A DNA stretch of 40,829 bases from Bacteroidota bacterium (GTDB taxonomy: Bacteria; Bacteroidota; Bacteroidia; JABEUT01). The stretch spans positions 1 through 40,829 of the forward strand of contig JABDCH010000012.1 in NCBI GenBank assembly GCA_013288205.1, in the 5' to 3' direction. A program made the position numbers and the translations under genes. This document shows positions 7,092-16,749 of the stretch, one piece after another (the stretch's first letter is position 1; every line of letters begins with the position of its first letter). Below the pieces are notes generated by a model, which saw only the letters and a list, made by a program, of their open reading frames with translations, was not told where the DNA came from and did not search any database.

Positions 7092-9032
7092 ATGAAGTTT
7101 AAACAAATCCTTATACTGTTCCTGGTTTTCGGGTTCCGTGTTTCTTTTTTATATGGACAGCAACATGCCGACCATCTTTCCCCTTTGGGTGTGAATCCAT
7201 ACCTGGTAAATTACACAAACCAGGCTAATAAATTGCATACGCCGATTAGGAGGCTTATATATGATTCAATAACGGATACTTTACCATTCCAGGACGATTT
7301 TTCCCATGGAGGGCCATATCCCGATACTAATTTGTGGATGGATGATGCAGCCTTTATCAATAATACCTATCCGATATGTCCCCCAACACTGGGCGTAGCT
7401 ACCCTAGATGGGGTAAATAACGAAGGCAGGCCCTATAATCCTTATTGCCCTCCGGGAGCTTCTTATCCTGCGGATTCCCTTACCTCACGCCCTATACGGA
7501 TGAATTATTCTAACGCAGATAACCAGAATATTTGGTTTAGTTTTTACTGGCAGGCTGGTGGACGGGGCTTTCCTCCGCTTACTTCCGACACATTATTGCT
7601 TCAATTCAGAACGAGTAAAACTCCCTGGACAACTGTATGGTGTCATTTAGGGTATTATCCTGTTGCTCCCGATACGGGTTTTCATTTAGTGATGATACAC
7701 CTGCTTGATACGATGCATCCAACGTTACCACTCGATACAACTGTTCGATTTAACCCATTTGATAAAAATTTCCAATTCCGATTTAAAAATTATGCCTGTA
7801 CTTCAGCCGATGCTGATCAATGGAATATTGATGAGGTATATCTTAACAAGCATAGGTCGGCATCAGATTCCATTTTTAATGATGTAACATTTGTATATGA
7901 ATCGCCCCGCATATTGGCAAATTACGAATACATGCCCTGGGAGCAATTTACTGCCGCTGATGTGGCGGATACCCTATATCTTACCGCTCGTAATAATACC
8001 GGTTCTATTCAACAAATAACATATCATTTAGATATTCCTTCTGCTATTTCCAGTTATAACCCAACAGGTGATGTAAATCCATGGCCTCCGTATGTCACAG
8101 ATCCTATTGTGACTCGCATCCCTATTAAATCCAAATTCACCTATACGGCCTTGAATGGGCCTACAGATATGCCTGTTCATCAGTATTTTACATTCACGGG
8201 GGATTATAATCTTTGGAATGATACCCTCAGTTTCGACCAAGTTTTTCATGATTTTTATGCCTACGATGATGGTACAGCCGAAGCCTCCTATTTTGTGAAT
8301 GGAAACGCCCCTATTGAATTGGCAGAAGCAATTACTGTGAATAATCAAGATACATTGCGTGGGGTTCAGTTGTATTTTAACTACATGTTTGTAAATCCGG
8401 CCAATTATAGCATGACTATGACTGTGTGGGATAATTCTGGGCCTCAAGGCTCACCGGGCAAGATCATTTTTCAGGATGATACTTTAGCAACTCCCAGAAC
8501 AAGCGATACACTTAATGGGTTTACATACTATCCTTTCTCTAAAGCGGTGGCGTGCAAGGCAGGACAAACTATATATGTGGGCTGGGTGCAAAACAACGGG
8601 GACTCTATAAATATTGGATTTGACCTCAATACAAATAGCGAAAGCAGGATAGTTTACAATGCAAATACTAATCAGGGATATTGGAATACTGGTTGGAGTC
8701 CGGGAACTTATGCAGGTTCCCTTATGATGCGTCCTGTATTCGGCCATGTTAACAGCCACGGACCTGTATTATCAACGTCAGAATTAACACCTTCTCCTGA
8801 AACAATTAATCTTTATCCCAACCCGGCTAACAATACGGTTACCCTCAGCTCAGCTATGCCGGCTAATACGATGCTTAAAGTATATACTATAGATGGCAGG
8901 GAGTGCATGAGCAACACGAACTTCTATGGTAATTCTATTAATACCTCACTGCTTTCTCCGGGGTTCTATATTGTAGAAATCACTCCAGCGGGCGGACAGG
9001 CATCCTATCAAAAGCTATTGATACAGAGGTAA
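7092..9032 (+). CDS. T9SS cargo protein with type A sorting domain
   Basis: 646 residues from ATG 7092, which begins a good signal peptide (MKFKQILILFLVFGFRVSFLYG/QQ). An in-frame ATG at 7014 overlaps the PASTA gene stop (TAATG) and would add 26 charged residues before the signal, so I prefer 7092 while noting that 7014 may re-initiate ribosomes. The body includes FQDDFSHGGPYPDTNLW (jelly-roll-like start common in these proteins) and repeated beta-sandwich motifs. The C-terminus is a typical sorting domain (INLYPNPANNTVTLS ... LLSPGFYIVEI ... QKLLIQR). It is expected to cross the outer membrane by T9SS and be anchored or released. Third gene of the ddl operon; substrate unknown. Confidence 0.87.
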   Translation: MKFKQILILFLVFGFRVSFLYGQQHADHLSPLGVNPYLVNYTNQANKLHTPIRRLIYDSITDTLPFQDDFSHGGPYPDTNLWMDDAAFINNTYPICPPTLGVATLDGVNNEGRPYNPYCPPGASYPADSLTSRPIRMNYSNADNQNIWFSFYWQAGGRGFPPLTSDTLLLQFRTSKTPWTTVWCHLGYYPVAPDTGFHLVMIHLLDTMHPTLPLDTTVRFNPFDKNFQFRFKNYACTSADADQWNIDEVYLNKHRSASDSIFNDVTFVYESPRILANYEYMPWEQFTAADVADTLYLTARNNTGSIQQITYHLDIPSAISSYNPTGDVNPWPPYVTDPIVTRIPIKSKFTYTALNGPTDMPVHQYFTFTGDYNLWNDTLSFDQVFHDFYAYDDGTAEASYFVNGNAPIELAEAITVNNQDTLRGVQLYFNYMFVNPANYSMTMTVWDNSGPQGSPGKIIFQDDTLATPRTSDTLNGFTYYPFSKAVACKAGQTIYVGWVQNNGDSINIGFDLNTNSESRIVYNANTNQGYWNTGWSPGTYAGSLMMRPVFGHVNSHGPVLSTSELTPSPETINLYPNPANNTVTLSSAMPANTMLKVYTIDGRECMSNTNFYGNSINTSLLSPGFYIVEITPAGGQASYQKLLIQR

Positions 9033-9111
9033 TTAAAGCTTTTATTTCGGTTCAATAATTCCTATTTATTTTTGGGTATTTAAGTATCCTACTGCCATTT
9101 TTTCGCGTATA

Positions 9112-9119
9112 TAACTTTG
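9112..9119 (+). promoter_or_regulatory. -7 promoter element TAACTTTG of clpB
   Basis: Exact TAnnTTTG match with a predicted leader of about 40 nt. No heat-shock operator (CIRCE) is visible between 9033 and 9162, so heat induction cannot be read from this stretch. Confidence 0.55.
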
Positions 9120-9162
9120 GAATGGTATTTGATAGGGTAGTAGTATACAATAGATATTATAT

Positions 9163-11805
9163 ATGAACCTAAATAATTTCACATTAAAGTCACAGGAAGC
9201 TATTCAGCAGGCGCAGCAAATGGCTGTTGGAAATGGCAATCCTGCCATTGAAAATGGGCACATACTGAAAGGCATTTTTGAAGTAGATGAAAATGTTACT
9301 CCTTTTCTTTTTAAGAAAATGAATGTCAATATTCCTGTTTTCAGGCAAGCATTAGATAAGATTATAGAAAGATATCCTAAGGTAGATGGTGGTAGTACAG
9401 GGCAATACCTGTCAAATGAGGCGCAACAAGCCCTGGCTAAGGCGGCTAATTTTATTAAGGAATTTAAAGATGAATATGTATCCATAGAACATCTTTTATT
9501 GGGGATATTAAGTACCCGTGATACCGTTTCGCAATTAATGAAGGATAATGGTATTACTGAAAATGATTTGAAAAAGGCTATCCAGGAACTTCGCAAGGGA
9601 AGTACAGTTACCAGTTCGGGCCAGGAAGAAACTTATAATGCCTTGGCCAAATATGCCATTGACCTAAATGAAATGGCAAAGAATGGCAAGCTAGACCCGG
9701 TTATTGGCCGCGATGAGGAGATACGCAGAGTGCTGCAAATACTTTCGCGCCGCACAAAGAATAACCCCATACTGGTTGGAGAACCGGGTGTTGGTAAAAC
9801 AGCCATTGCCGAAGGGTTGGCCCAACGGATTATAAATGGCGATGTGCCCGAAAACCTGAAAACCAAAAGGATATTTTCCCTTGATATGGCCGCCCTTATT
9901 GCAGGAGCCAAATACAAGGGCGAGTTTGAAGAAAGATTAAAAGCCGTAGTAAAAGAAGTTACTTCTTCTGATGAAGTGATTTTGTTTATTGACGAAATTC
10001 ACACACTGGTGGGTGCAGGCGGCGGCGAAGGAGCTATGGATGCCGCAAACATTCTGAAACCGGCCCTGGCCAAAGGTCAATTGAGGGCCATTGGCGCCAC
10101 CACCTTGAGTGAATACCAGAAATATTTCGAAAAGGACAAAGCCTTAGAGCGCCGTTTTCAACGGGTGATGGTAGATGAGCCTTCGGAAGAAGATGCTATT
10201 ACCATTTTGAGAGGCATAAAAGAAAAATATGAAAGCCATCATAAAGTGCGCATTAAAGACGAAGCTATTATTGCTGCCGTAGAGCTTTCGCAACGTTATA
10301 TCAGCGACAGGTTTTTGCCTGATAAGGCTATTGACCTGATAGATGAAGCTGCGTCCAAGCTTAGGATGGAAATAAATTCCGTACCTGCTGATTTAGATGA
10401 AGCCGAGCGCAAAATACGTCAACTGGAAATAGAGCGCGAAGCCATAAAAAGAGAAAACGACAAAGAAAAGTTAGAAGAGCTAAACCACGAAATTGCCGAA
10501 ATAAGCGATAAGCGTTCTGACCTTAAAGCTCAATGGCAATCGGAAAAAGAAGTGGTTAATTCTATTCATAGGATAAGAAAAGATATTGAAAACCTTAAGC
10601 TGGAAGCCGAGCAGGCAGAGCGGGTTAGTGATTTTGGAAAAGTAGCTGAAATCCGTTATGGTAAGATTAAAGAGGCAGAAGAGCAGCTTAAGGATATGGA
10701 AAAAAAATGGGATACCATTAAAGCCAAAGGCTCTCAAATGCTGAAAGAAGAGGTGGATAGGGAAGATATTGCCCGCGTGGTTTCGCGCTGGACAGGCATC
10801 CCGGTGAATAAAATGCTGCAAGGTGAAAAAGAAAAGCTGCTGTTACTGGAAGATGAACTGCACAAACGTGTGGTGGGGCAAGATGAGGCTATAGAAGCCG
10901 TTGCCGATGCCATACGCCGCAGCCGTGCCGGTTTACAGGATACTAAGCGTCCCCTTGGGTCTTTTATCTTTTTAGGTACTACCGGTGTAGGTAAAACCGA
11001 AGTTGCAAAAGCTTTGGCTGAATACTTGTTCAATAGTGAAAATAATACGGTACGCATAGATATGAGCGAGTACCAGGAAAAGCATAGTATTTCACGCCTT
11101 ATTGGCGCCCCTCCGGGATACGTGGGCTATGATGAGGGCGGACAGCTAACCGAAGCTGTAAGACGCAAACCCTATTCGGTAATATTGTTGGACGAAATAG
11201 AAAAAGCGCATCCAGATGTATTTAATATTCTGTTGCAGGTGCTTGATGACGGACGATTAACTGATAGTAAAGGCCGTGTGGTGAATTTTAAAAATACCAT
11301 TATCATCATGACCTCCAACATTGGTTCGGATATTATACAGGAGAATTATGACAAGATTGGAAAAGACAATCGTGATACAGTGTTTGAAGCCACAAAAGAA
11401 CAAGTGTACAATTTGTTGAGGAACACATTGCGCCCTGAATTTCTTAATCGTGTAGATGAAGTAATCATGTTCTCTCCGCTTACAAAGAAGAATATCAACG
11501 CTATCGTCAAGATACAATTCAATGCAGTGGTGAATAAGCTGAAAGATGAAAATATACGCCTGAGCGCAACCGATGAAGCTATTGATTGGCTTGGACAAAC
11601 CGGCTTTGACCCTTCATTTGGAGCAAGACCGATTAAGAGGCTTATCCAGAAGAAGGTACTTAATGAACTTTCTAAAGAGTTGCTTGCCGGAAAAATAGAA
11701 CGCGACAGTGATATAGTAATGGACGTATTCGACGATAATGTAGTGTTCCGCAAACCGATAGAAACGGATAAGAAAAAGCCCGAAGAAAAGTTGAAGGCTA
11801 ATTAA
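9163..11805 (+). CDS. clpB: ClpB disaggregase (AAA+ chaperone)
   Basis: 880 residues, full length for ClpB. It forms a cytoplasmic hexameric ring that pulls polypeptides out of aggregates with DnaK. Domains in order: double Clp N motif (about 1-145), first AAA+ module with Walker A GEPGVGKT (about 206-213) and Walker B VILFIDEIH (about 272), coiled-coil middle domain (about 400-520, many E/K/R heptads), second module with Walker A GTTGVGKT (about 605) and Walker B VILLDEIEKAH (about 673), arginine/sensor regions and the C-terminal small domain (FDPSFGARPIKRLIQ). The middle domain separates it from ClpA/ClpC-type proteins. It has its own promoter and converges on the GWxTD gene with only 17 nt between stops and no evident terminator. 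Confidence 0.97.
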   Translation: MNLNNFTLKSQEAIQQAQQMAVGNGNPAIENGHILKGIFEVDENVTPFLFKKMNVNIPVFRQALDKIIERYPKVDGGSTGQYLSNEAQQALAKAANFIKEFKDEYVSIEHLLLGILSTRDTVSQLMKDNGITENDLKKAIQELRKGSTVTSSGQEETYNALAKYAIDLNEMAKNGKLDPVIGRDEEIRRVLQILSRRTKNNPILVGEPGVGKTAIAEGLAQRIINGDVPENLKTKRIFSLDMAALIAGAKYKGEFEERLKAVVKEVTSSDEVILFIDEIHTLVGAGGGEGAMDAANILKPALAKGQLRAIGATTLSEYQKYFEKDKALERRFQRVMVDEPSEEDAITILRGIKEKYESHHKVRIKDEAIIAAVELSQRYISDRFLPDKAIDLIDEAASKLRMEINSVPADLDEAERKIRQLEIEREAIKRENDKEKLEELNHEIAEISDKRSDLKAQWQSEKEVVNSIHRIRKDIENLKLEAEQAERVSDFGKVAEIRYGKIKEAEEQLKDMEKKWDTIKAKGSQMLKEEVDREDIARVVSRWTGIPVNKMLQGEKEKLLLLEDELHKRVVGQDEAIEAVADAIRRSRAGLQDTKRPLGSFIFLGTTGVGKTEVAKALAEYLFNSENNTVRIDMSEYQEKHSISRLIGAPPGYVGYDEGGQLTEAVRRKPYSVILLDEIEKAHPDVFNILLQVLDDGRLTDSKGRVVNFKNTIIIMTSNIGSDIIQENYDKIGKDNRDTVFEATKEQVYNLLRNTLRPEFLNRVDEVIMFSPLTKKNINAIVKIQFNAVVNKLKDENIRLSATDEAIDWLGQTGFDPSFGARPIKRLIQKKVLNELSKELLAGKIERDSDIVMDVFDDNVVFRKPIETDKKKPEEKLKAN

Positions 11806-11822
11806 CCAGCTTTAGGTAGTTT

Positions 11823-13100
11823 TTAGTAAATCCGGCCGTCTCTCCACAAATCAACAGCATTATACCAAATGTTGCGATAGTTGATATTACGCTGCAAGGC
11901 GTAATCGTTATCCGAAAAAGGATTGTCAAGTTTAATAAAGGTGAATGATAACGCCATGTAACTTCGTTCTTCGCCGTATGACCATGTTTCACCTTCAGAG
12001 GAGCGATAGATAGAACTGGGTGGTCCGAATATCAGGTAAATCATTCCCCGGTCAGTTCTCCAGCCTTCCTCATACGAGGCGAAATAACGATTGGCTTCCT
12101 GTATCCTGCTATAGTAGTTATGAACCAGCGCCCGACCACGGTCCTTATTACCACTAGCTGCGGTAAGCCAGAAATTATCTACATCTTCTTTCGGTGCCTT
12201 TGAATTCACCAGCTTTCCAAATTCTTCATTGGAGGATATGTAACGCAACGGGGCTACCAACTGGTAGGCTTGTGAGATATTGGGGTAGCTTTCATCAAAG
12301 CGGAATAGCGTTAGTCCGGACATATCGTTTGAGTCCGCGGTAATATGATACATCCCTCTGGATTTTACGTATAATTGGAACATGCCGTTTCTTTTTGTTA
12401 TTGAAAAGCTGCTATCGGCATATAATTGAGGGGAACTGTATTCATCCGAATTAAAGGGTGGGGCAGCAATAGGGAACTTATTCTTATATATTTTTACATA
12501 GAGTTTTTGTGCGGGCTGCATGTATTGAATAGAAACGTGCATAGCCGAATCAATTATAGGGGAGAATATAATATGTCCATTATCAGGGTCGCGCACCAGA
12601 AAATTTTGCCCCGTTGAAAAATCTGTTTTGTTTGCAGTTATATAGGTAGTTTCATTTCGTTTGCTGTTCATGTCCAAGGTTAGCGCTGTGAGCAGGTACC
12701 GTGTTCCTTTACTAAGCTTAACAGGCATTGAGCCTACCGCATACTCCTGCCTGCTATTGCTTAAACTTTGCAGGTGAATAACAGTGGAGTTACTATCCAT
12801 AATGAGCGGTGATTCATAGTTTATAGTAACCCTGAAAGAAACACGCACGGCGGCTGAAAAACTATCTGAGAGCGCTCTGCGTTCATATAGTAGCTCACTT
12901 TCATTTATTTTAAAATAGAGCAACGACATAGAATCGTCAACATGCACCAGGTTAAATTCAGGATGCAGGGAGTGTATATCATTTTTATATTGCTCTGCAA
13001 TATTTTGATTGCTTACCCTGGTGGGGCTATAACAGCCAATTAACGATAGAAGAAAAGCGGATGCTATTCCAATGCTATATAGATACCTGCTTTTTTTCAT
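11823..13100 (-). CDS. GWxTD-domain lipoprotein
   Basis: 425 residues. The start is set at ATG 13098-13100, because it opens a lipoprotein signal (MKKSRYLYSIGIASAFLLSLIGC, lipobox LIGC) and because the -7 element at 13118-13125 lies inside the longer open frame that begins at 13172. The C-terminal third holds the defining motif EEGWRTDRGMIYLIFGPP followed by ETWSYGEE, the GWxTD domain found in Bacteroidota and Acidobacteria. The N-terminal part has beta-strand-rich segments. The family's biochemical role is not established; a periplasmic or outer-membrane-bound location follows from the lipobox. Confidence 0.88.
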   Translation of the reverse strand: MKKSRYLYSIGIASAFLLSLIGCYSPTRVSNQNIAEQYKNDIHSLHPEFNLVHVDDSMSLLYFKINESELLYERRALSDSFSAAVRVSFRVTINYESPLIMDSNSTVIHLQSLSNSRQEYAVGSMPVKLSKGTRYLLTALTLDMNSKRNETTYITANKTDFSTGQNFLVRDPDNGHIIFSPIIDSAMHVSIQYMQPAQKLYVKIYKNKFPIAAPPFNSDEYSSPQLYADSSFSITKRNGMFQLYVKSRGMYHITADSNDMSGLTLFRFDESYPNISQAYQLVAPLRYISSNEEFGKLVNSKAPKEDVDNFWLTAASGNKDRGRALVHNYYSRIQEANRYFASYEEGWRTDRGMIYLIFGPPSSIYRSSEGETWSYGEERSYMALSFTFIKLDNPFSDNDYALQRNINYRNIWYNAVDLWRDGRIY

Positions 13101-13117
13101 CTTCCGTTGTAGTATTG

Positions 13118-13125
13118 CAAATATA
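13118..13125 (-). promoter_or_regulatory. -7 promoter element TATATTTG
   Basis: Reverse complement of caaatata, an exact TAnnTTTG match. The predicted leader to ATG 13100 is about 13 nt. Confidence 0.6.
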
Positions 13126-13181
13126 GGCGATATCACGGAATATTGAAGCCCCATTTTGAATATTGAACTCATGGGAATTAG

Positions 13182-14498
13182 TTATTCTTCCTGGGCTTTA
13201 TTAACCAATTCCGTCGAAATATTATCAAGCGATTTAGCCGTTTTTGCGCCGAGCTTTTTTATATTTTCCATACGTTTAACAATATTTCCGGGGCCGCTTG
13301 AGGCTTTTTTTATAGCTTCATCATAGCTTATTTTTGCAGCGTTCATCTTCTTTCCTACATCCAGCAGGTCTTCTATTAAACCATAGAATTTATCGTAAAG
13401 TTTACCGCTTTCTTCCGCTATTTCAAAAACATTCCTGGCTTGCTTTTCCTGTCTCCATAGCGCTGCAATAGTGTAAAGCGTAGCAAGCAAGGTAGTGGGG
13501 CTTACAATTACAATTTTCCGGTCCCAGGCATAATTAAACAGATCATTATCCGATTGCAATGCAATGCTGAACGAAGATTCAATGGGCATGAAGAGCAATA
13601 CAAAGTCAAGAGTATTTATATCGATAAGCGATTGATAATCTTTTCTGCTTAGTTCGTCAATATGCTTTTTTACTGAAACGAGATGCTTTAACAGGTATTG
13701 TTGTTTTTCTTCTTCTGTTGGGGCGTTTACAAATGCCTCGTACGCAGTAAGCGATACCTTAGCGTCAATAATAATATGCTTATTATTAGGAAGAAATACC
13801 ACCACATCAGGCTGCAGGCGATCTCCTTCCGAATTTTTCAAACTGTATTGTATTCTATATTCTTTGTCTTTTTCAAGCCCCGAACGCTCCAGCGCCCTTT
13901 CTAATATTATTTCGCCCCAGTTCCCTTGCGTTTTGCTGTCACCTTTTAACGCCTGGGCAAGATTGTTGGCCTGATCGCTGATTTGCTTATTTAATGTAAT
14001 CAGCGTACTTATTTCCCCTTTTAAGGTGTTCCGGTCTTTCGATTCATCGCTGTATAATTTCTCTACTTTTTCCTGGAAGCTTTTCAGGTTTGTATTTACA
14101 GGGTTCAAAATGGCTTCAATGCTCTCTTTATTTTGCAGGGCGAACTTCCTGCTTTTCTCCTCCATTATTTCATTGGCCAGATTTTTAAACTGCTCCCGTG
14201 ATTGGTTGTGAAGGTTTTCAATATCCTGTTTTAGTGTATTTAGTTTTTCTATCTGACCGTCTTTTTCAGTCCGCAGTGTTGCCAGCTGGGTGTTCAAATC
14301 AAGAATTTGCTTAGTGGAGGTAACCAGTTCAGATTCTTTAGTGCGTAATCTTTCAGAAGTATCCTGGTGAAGTTCTTTACTTACGTAACGATTTTCTATT
14401 TCCCCGCTAGGGGTACTATTTTTTAGTAAAGTTGTTTTTAATAGCAAGTATCCTACTAAAAAACCAATGAGCAAACCAATAAACAAGCCTGTGAGCAT
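13182..14498 (-). CDS. rmuC: RmuC-family DNA recombination protein
   Basis: 438 residues, normal for RmuC. It has an N-terminal membrane anchor (MLTGLFIGLLIGFLVGYLLL), a long coiled coil (about 35-170, rich in K/E/L/Q), then the conserved nuclease-like RmuC core with QGNWGEIILERALERSGL, LQPDVVVFLPNNKHIIIDAK (the D...D-x-K pattern of PD-(D/E)xK nucleases), FVLLFMPIE and ALWRQEKQARN. RmuC limits inversions and other rearrangements between short inverted repeats in E. coli; that is family knowledge, not seen here. A near-consensus -7 element, TTATTTTG, lies at 14549-14556 (reverse), giving a leader of about 47 nt. Confidence 0.95.
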   Translation of the reverse strand: MLTGLFIGLLIGFLVGYLLLKTTLLKNSTPSGEIENRYVSKELHQDTSERLRTKESELVTSTKQILDLNTQLATLRTEKDGQIEKLNTLKQDIENLHNQSREQFKNLANEIMEEKSRKFALQNKESIEAILNPVNTNLKSFQEKVEKLYSDESKDRNTLKGEISTLITLNKQISDQANNLAQALKGDSKTQGNWGEIILERALERSGLEKDKEYRIQYSLKNSEGDRLQPDVVVFLPNNKHIIIDAKVSLTAYEAFVNAPTEEEKQQYLLKHLVSVKKHIDELSRKDYQSLIDINTLDFVLLFMPIESSFSIALQSDNDLFNYAWDRKIVIVSPTTLLATLYTIAALWRQEKQARNVFEIAEESGKLYDKFYGLIEDLLDVGKKMNAAKISYDEAIKKASSGPGNIVKRMENIKKLGAKTAKSLDNISTELVNKAQEE

Positions 14499-14617
14499 AA
14501 ATAAATTTCGTTTAAACGAGAGATTCCCGGGGAAGAATCAAATTTCTGCAAAATAACTAAACATTCCTGAAAAAAATGCAGAATTCAGGTTAAATCGTAA
14601 TTATATAATAATGTAAA

Positions 14618-15490
14618 TCAGCTTGCCGATTCGTAGGGGCCTGTAATTGGCTTGATGCTAAGTACAGGTACCTTGGAATGGTTTACAATTTGCCTTGCAA
14701 AAGCGCCCATAAATATGCCTGTCATATCCGATTCGTGGTCAGTCATAATAGAAAGTAAATCGGCATTCACCTCTTCTGCATATTTCATGGCTTCCATAGC
14801 AATATTGCTTCCTTTTACCACTTTGCGAACAAAGGTTAATCCTGCTTTCTCAATAGCTTCCTGAACCGTATTGATTTTTATGTTGAGTTTTGCTATGTCA
14901 GATTTGTCGTCAGTCTGAACAATACCTAACACATGCACCGTTGATTTGCATTTAGCTGCAAGCGGCAATACGTTGCTTACTTTTTGTCGTGAGTAGCGTG
15001 ACTCATCAATTGGTAATACGATAGATTTTAGTTCGCTGGATTCAAAGCCTTCGCGGATAGTGACCACCGGGCAGGGAGAAAGATTGACTACTTTGTGTGC
15101 TGTGCTCCCAATAAAGAAAGCTTCAAAGCCTTGCACACCATGGGTGCCCATTACAATTAAATCGGCATCGTGTTCGGTAACTGTAGCAATAATTTTAAAG
15201 GCTGGCTTGCCGGTTGTTATAATGGTTTGTACGTATACGCCATATTTTTTAGTGATGTCTTCGGCATATTCATCCATCTTTTCTTTCACCTTTTCGTCAA
15301 TCGTTCCTTTGCTTGCGTTCTTATCGGTGAACCAAGCAGGCGGATAGGCGTGGGGATTTTCTAAAATGTGAAGTAAAAAAATATCTGCCCGGTATTTATT
15401 GGCTAAATAGCTTCCGTATTTGATGGCAGATTCGCCGGCAGGGGAAAAATCTACCGGAATAAGGATTCGATGTATAATCGCGCTGTTCAT
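14618..15490 (-). CDS. Universal stress protein, tandem UspA domains (first copy)
   Basis: 290 residues made of two UspA folds. Domain 1 starts HRILIPVDFSPAGESAIKYG and ends with the ATP-binding signature MGTHGVQGFEAFFIGSTAHK...CPVVTIRE (G-2x-G-9x-G-S/T). Domain 2 starts IVLPIDESRYSRQK and ends MGAFARQIVNHSKVPVLSIK, with a degenerate nucleotide loop, so probably only the first half binds ATP. Soluble cytoplasmic stress or energy-state protein. It is a clear paralogue of the neighbour at 15752-16642 on the same strand, pointing to local duplication. A 261-nt gap precedes it and holds a consensus -7 element far upstream (15668-15675). Confidence 0.92.
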   Translation of the reverse strand: MNSAIIHRILIPVDFSPAGESAIKYGSYLANKYRADIFLLHILENPHAYPPAWFTDKNASKGTIDEKVKEKMDEYAEDITKKYGVYVQTIITTGKPAFKIIATVTEHDADLIVMGTHGVQGFEAFFIGSTAHKVVNLSPCPVVTIREGFESSELKSIVLPIDESRYSRQKVSNVLPLAAKCKSTVHVLGIVQTDDKSDIAKLNIKINTVQEAIEKAGLTFVRKVVKGSNIAMEAMKYAEEVNADLLSIMTDHESDMTGIFMGAFARQIVNHSKVPVLSIKPITGPYESAS

Positions 15491-15667
15491 AATTGATTTA
15501 TTTAAGAATTAATACCAATCATTGGGGAAAAATAATGGTTCTTCTCGTTTTCAACTATAGTTCGCATTTAGATAGTATTTTTTTACATGCAGACTGAAAT
15601 AGTTTAACTCAGATATAACACCGATGCAATTATACAAAAAAATAACGTAACTAACAAGTGCTTAGTG

Positions 15668-15675
15668 CAAATATA
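15668..15675 (-). promoter_or_regulatory. -7 promoter element TATATTTG with long leader
   Basis: Reverse complement of caaatata, an exact TAnnTTTG match, but about 175 nt before the UspA start at 15490. That leader is much longer than others in this window. A weaker match (TATAGTTG, 15552-15559 reverse) lies nearer, with a leader of about 58 nt. The leader could be regulatory or hold a small RNA; I see no strong hairpin-plus-T-run in it. Confidence 0.4.
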
Positions 15676-15751
15676 CCCCCTAAATTGGCAAGATTATTTG
15701 TAATCAGGCCATTTTAACGGGTGAAAAGAAGAATATTCCGGAAAATGAGGA

Positions 15752-16642
15752 TTAAAGAGTGCCCGTTCCTCCGTCGGGGCTAAAAGTGTCAATCATAGTT
15801 TCTTCAGGGCGAATACTCATCACAGGTATTTTCGAATGGTTTACTATCTGTTTGGCTGCGGCACCCAAAAACATCCCGGTAAGGTCAGATTCATGCTCGG
15901 TCATAATCAAGATAAGGTCTCCATTTATTTCCTCCGAAAACTTCATGGCTTCCACAGCCGGATTGGAAGCATGTATTATTTTTTTAGTGTAGTTGATGTT
16001 AGCATGTTTCAATGCATTTTCAACGGTTTCGATCTTAATGTCAAATTTACTTTCATCCTCCTTATCCTTGGTATCAAGCAGGCCAAGTAGATGCACGGTA
16101 GAGCCATATACTTTAGCCAGCTCAATGGCATTATTCACCTTTTGGCGGGAATGGAGGTAATTGCCAATAGGTAAAATAATATTGGCGAAACCAATGGTTT
16201 TTGTATTGAGCCGTACGGTTATTACCGGGCAGGGGGCAATAGTTACCACTTTGTGTGCATTGCTGCCCATAAAGAGTTCTTCGAACCCACTGGCTCCATG
16301 CGTACCCATAATGATAATATCAATATTATTTTCTTTTACTGCACTGGCAATTGCAGCGGCCGGGCGACCATTTGCTATAATGGGCGTAATAGCTACGGCG
16401 TATTCTGTTTTTAAGGCTTCCGACGCTTTATTTAACTGTTCCGTTGCTTCTTTATAAATATCCTGGATGTCGGGCATCATTACAGGTTCTCCAATTCCTG
16501 CTGTATACAGGGTTGTTTCGACAGAATGCAGCAAAAATATTTTTGCGTTAAACAGTTGAGCCATTTTGGCTCCGTGAGCTACTGCAAGAGTTGCTGTTTC
16601 AGAAAAATCGGTAGGAATGAGAATATTGTTAATCGTCGCCAT
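15752..16642 (-). CDS. Universal stress protein, tandem UspA domains (second copy)
   Basis: 296 residues from ATG 16640-16642 (MATINNILIPTDFSE). An in-frame upstream ATG at 16681 is rejected because the exact -7 element TACATTTG (16669-16676 reverse) lies between the two. It has two UspA folds: the first with MGTHGASGFEELFMGSNAHK...PVITVR, the second ending LGAAAKQIVNHSKIPVMSIRP. The layout matches the gene at 14618-15490, with clear similarity in both halves. Cytoplasmic, probably ATP-binding through domain 1. Transcribed separately from the upstream SprB-repeat gene, since a strong terminator separates them. Confidence 0.92.
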   Translation of the reverse strand: MATINNILIPTDFSETATLAVAHGAKMAQLFNAKIFLLHSVETTLYTAGIGEPVMMPDIQDIYKEATEQLNKASEALKTEYAVAITPIIANGRPAAAIASAVKENNIDIIIMGTHGASGFEELFMGSNAHKVVTIAPCPVITVRLNTKTIGFANIILPIGNYLHSRQKVNNAIELAKVYGSTVHLLGLLDTKDKEDESKFDIKIETVENALKHANINYTKKIIHASNPAVEAMKFSEEINGDLILIMTEHESDLTGMFLGAAAKQIVNHSKIPVMSIRPEETMIDTFSPDGGTGTL

Positions 16643-16668
16643 GCTTGGTGTGTGTTGTGTTTGGTTGC

Positions 16669-16676
16669 CAAATGTA
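16669..16676 (-). promoter_or_regulatory. -7 promoter element TACATTTG
   Basis: Reverse complement of caaatgta, an exact TAnnTTTG match. The leader to ATG 16642 is about 23 nt and it decides that start codon. Confidence 0.6.
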
Positions 16677-16692
16677 ATCATTAAATGGAAAT

Positions 16693-16722
16693 AAAAAAGA
16701 GGGATGATTTTCCCTCTTTTTT
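16693..16722. terminator. Intrinsic terminator, probably bidirectional
   Basis: A 12-bp perfect stem (AAAAAAGAGGGA / TCCCTCTTTTTT) with a 6-nt loop TGATTT, bounded by A-run and T-run. It follows the minus-strand gene ending at 16750 and precedes the promoter of the universal stress gene. Confidence 0.85.
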
Positions 16723-16749
16723 AAAACTATAGTAATAGCAGTTTTGCTA

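Noticed and set aside
14567-14590. CCTGAA...TTCAGG inverted repeat between the universal stress and rmuC genes as a terminator
   Set aside because: The stem is only 6 bp with a 12-nt loop and no T-run after it.
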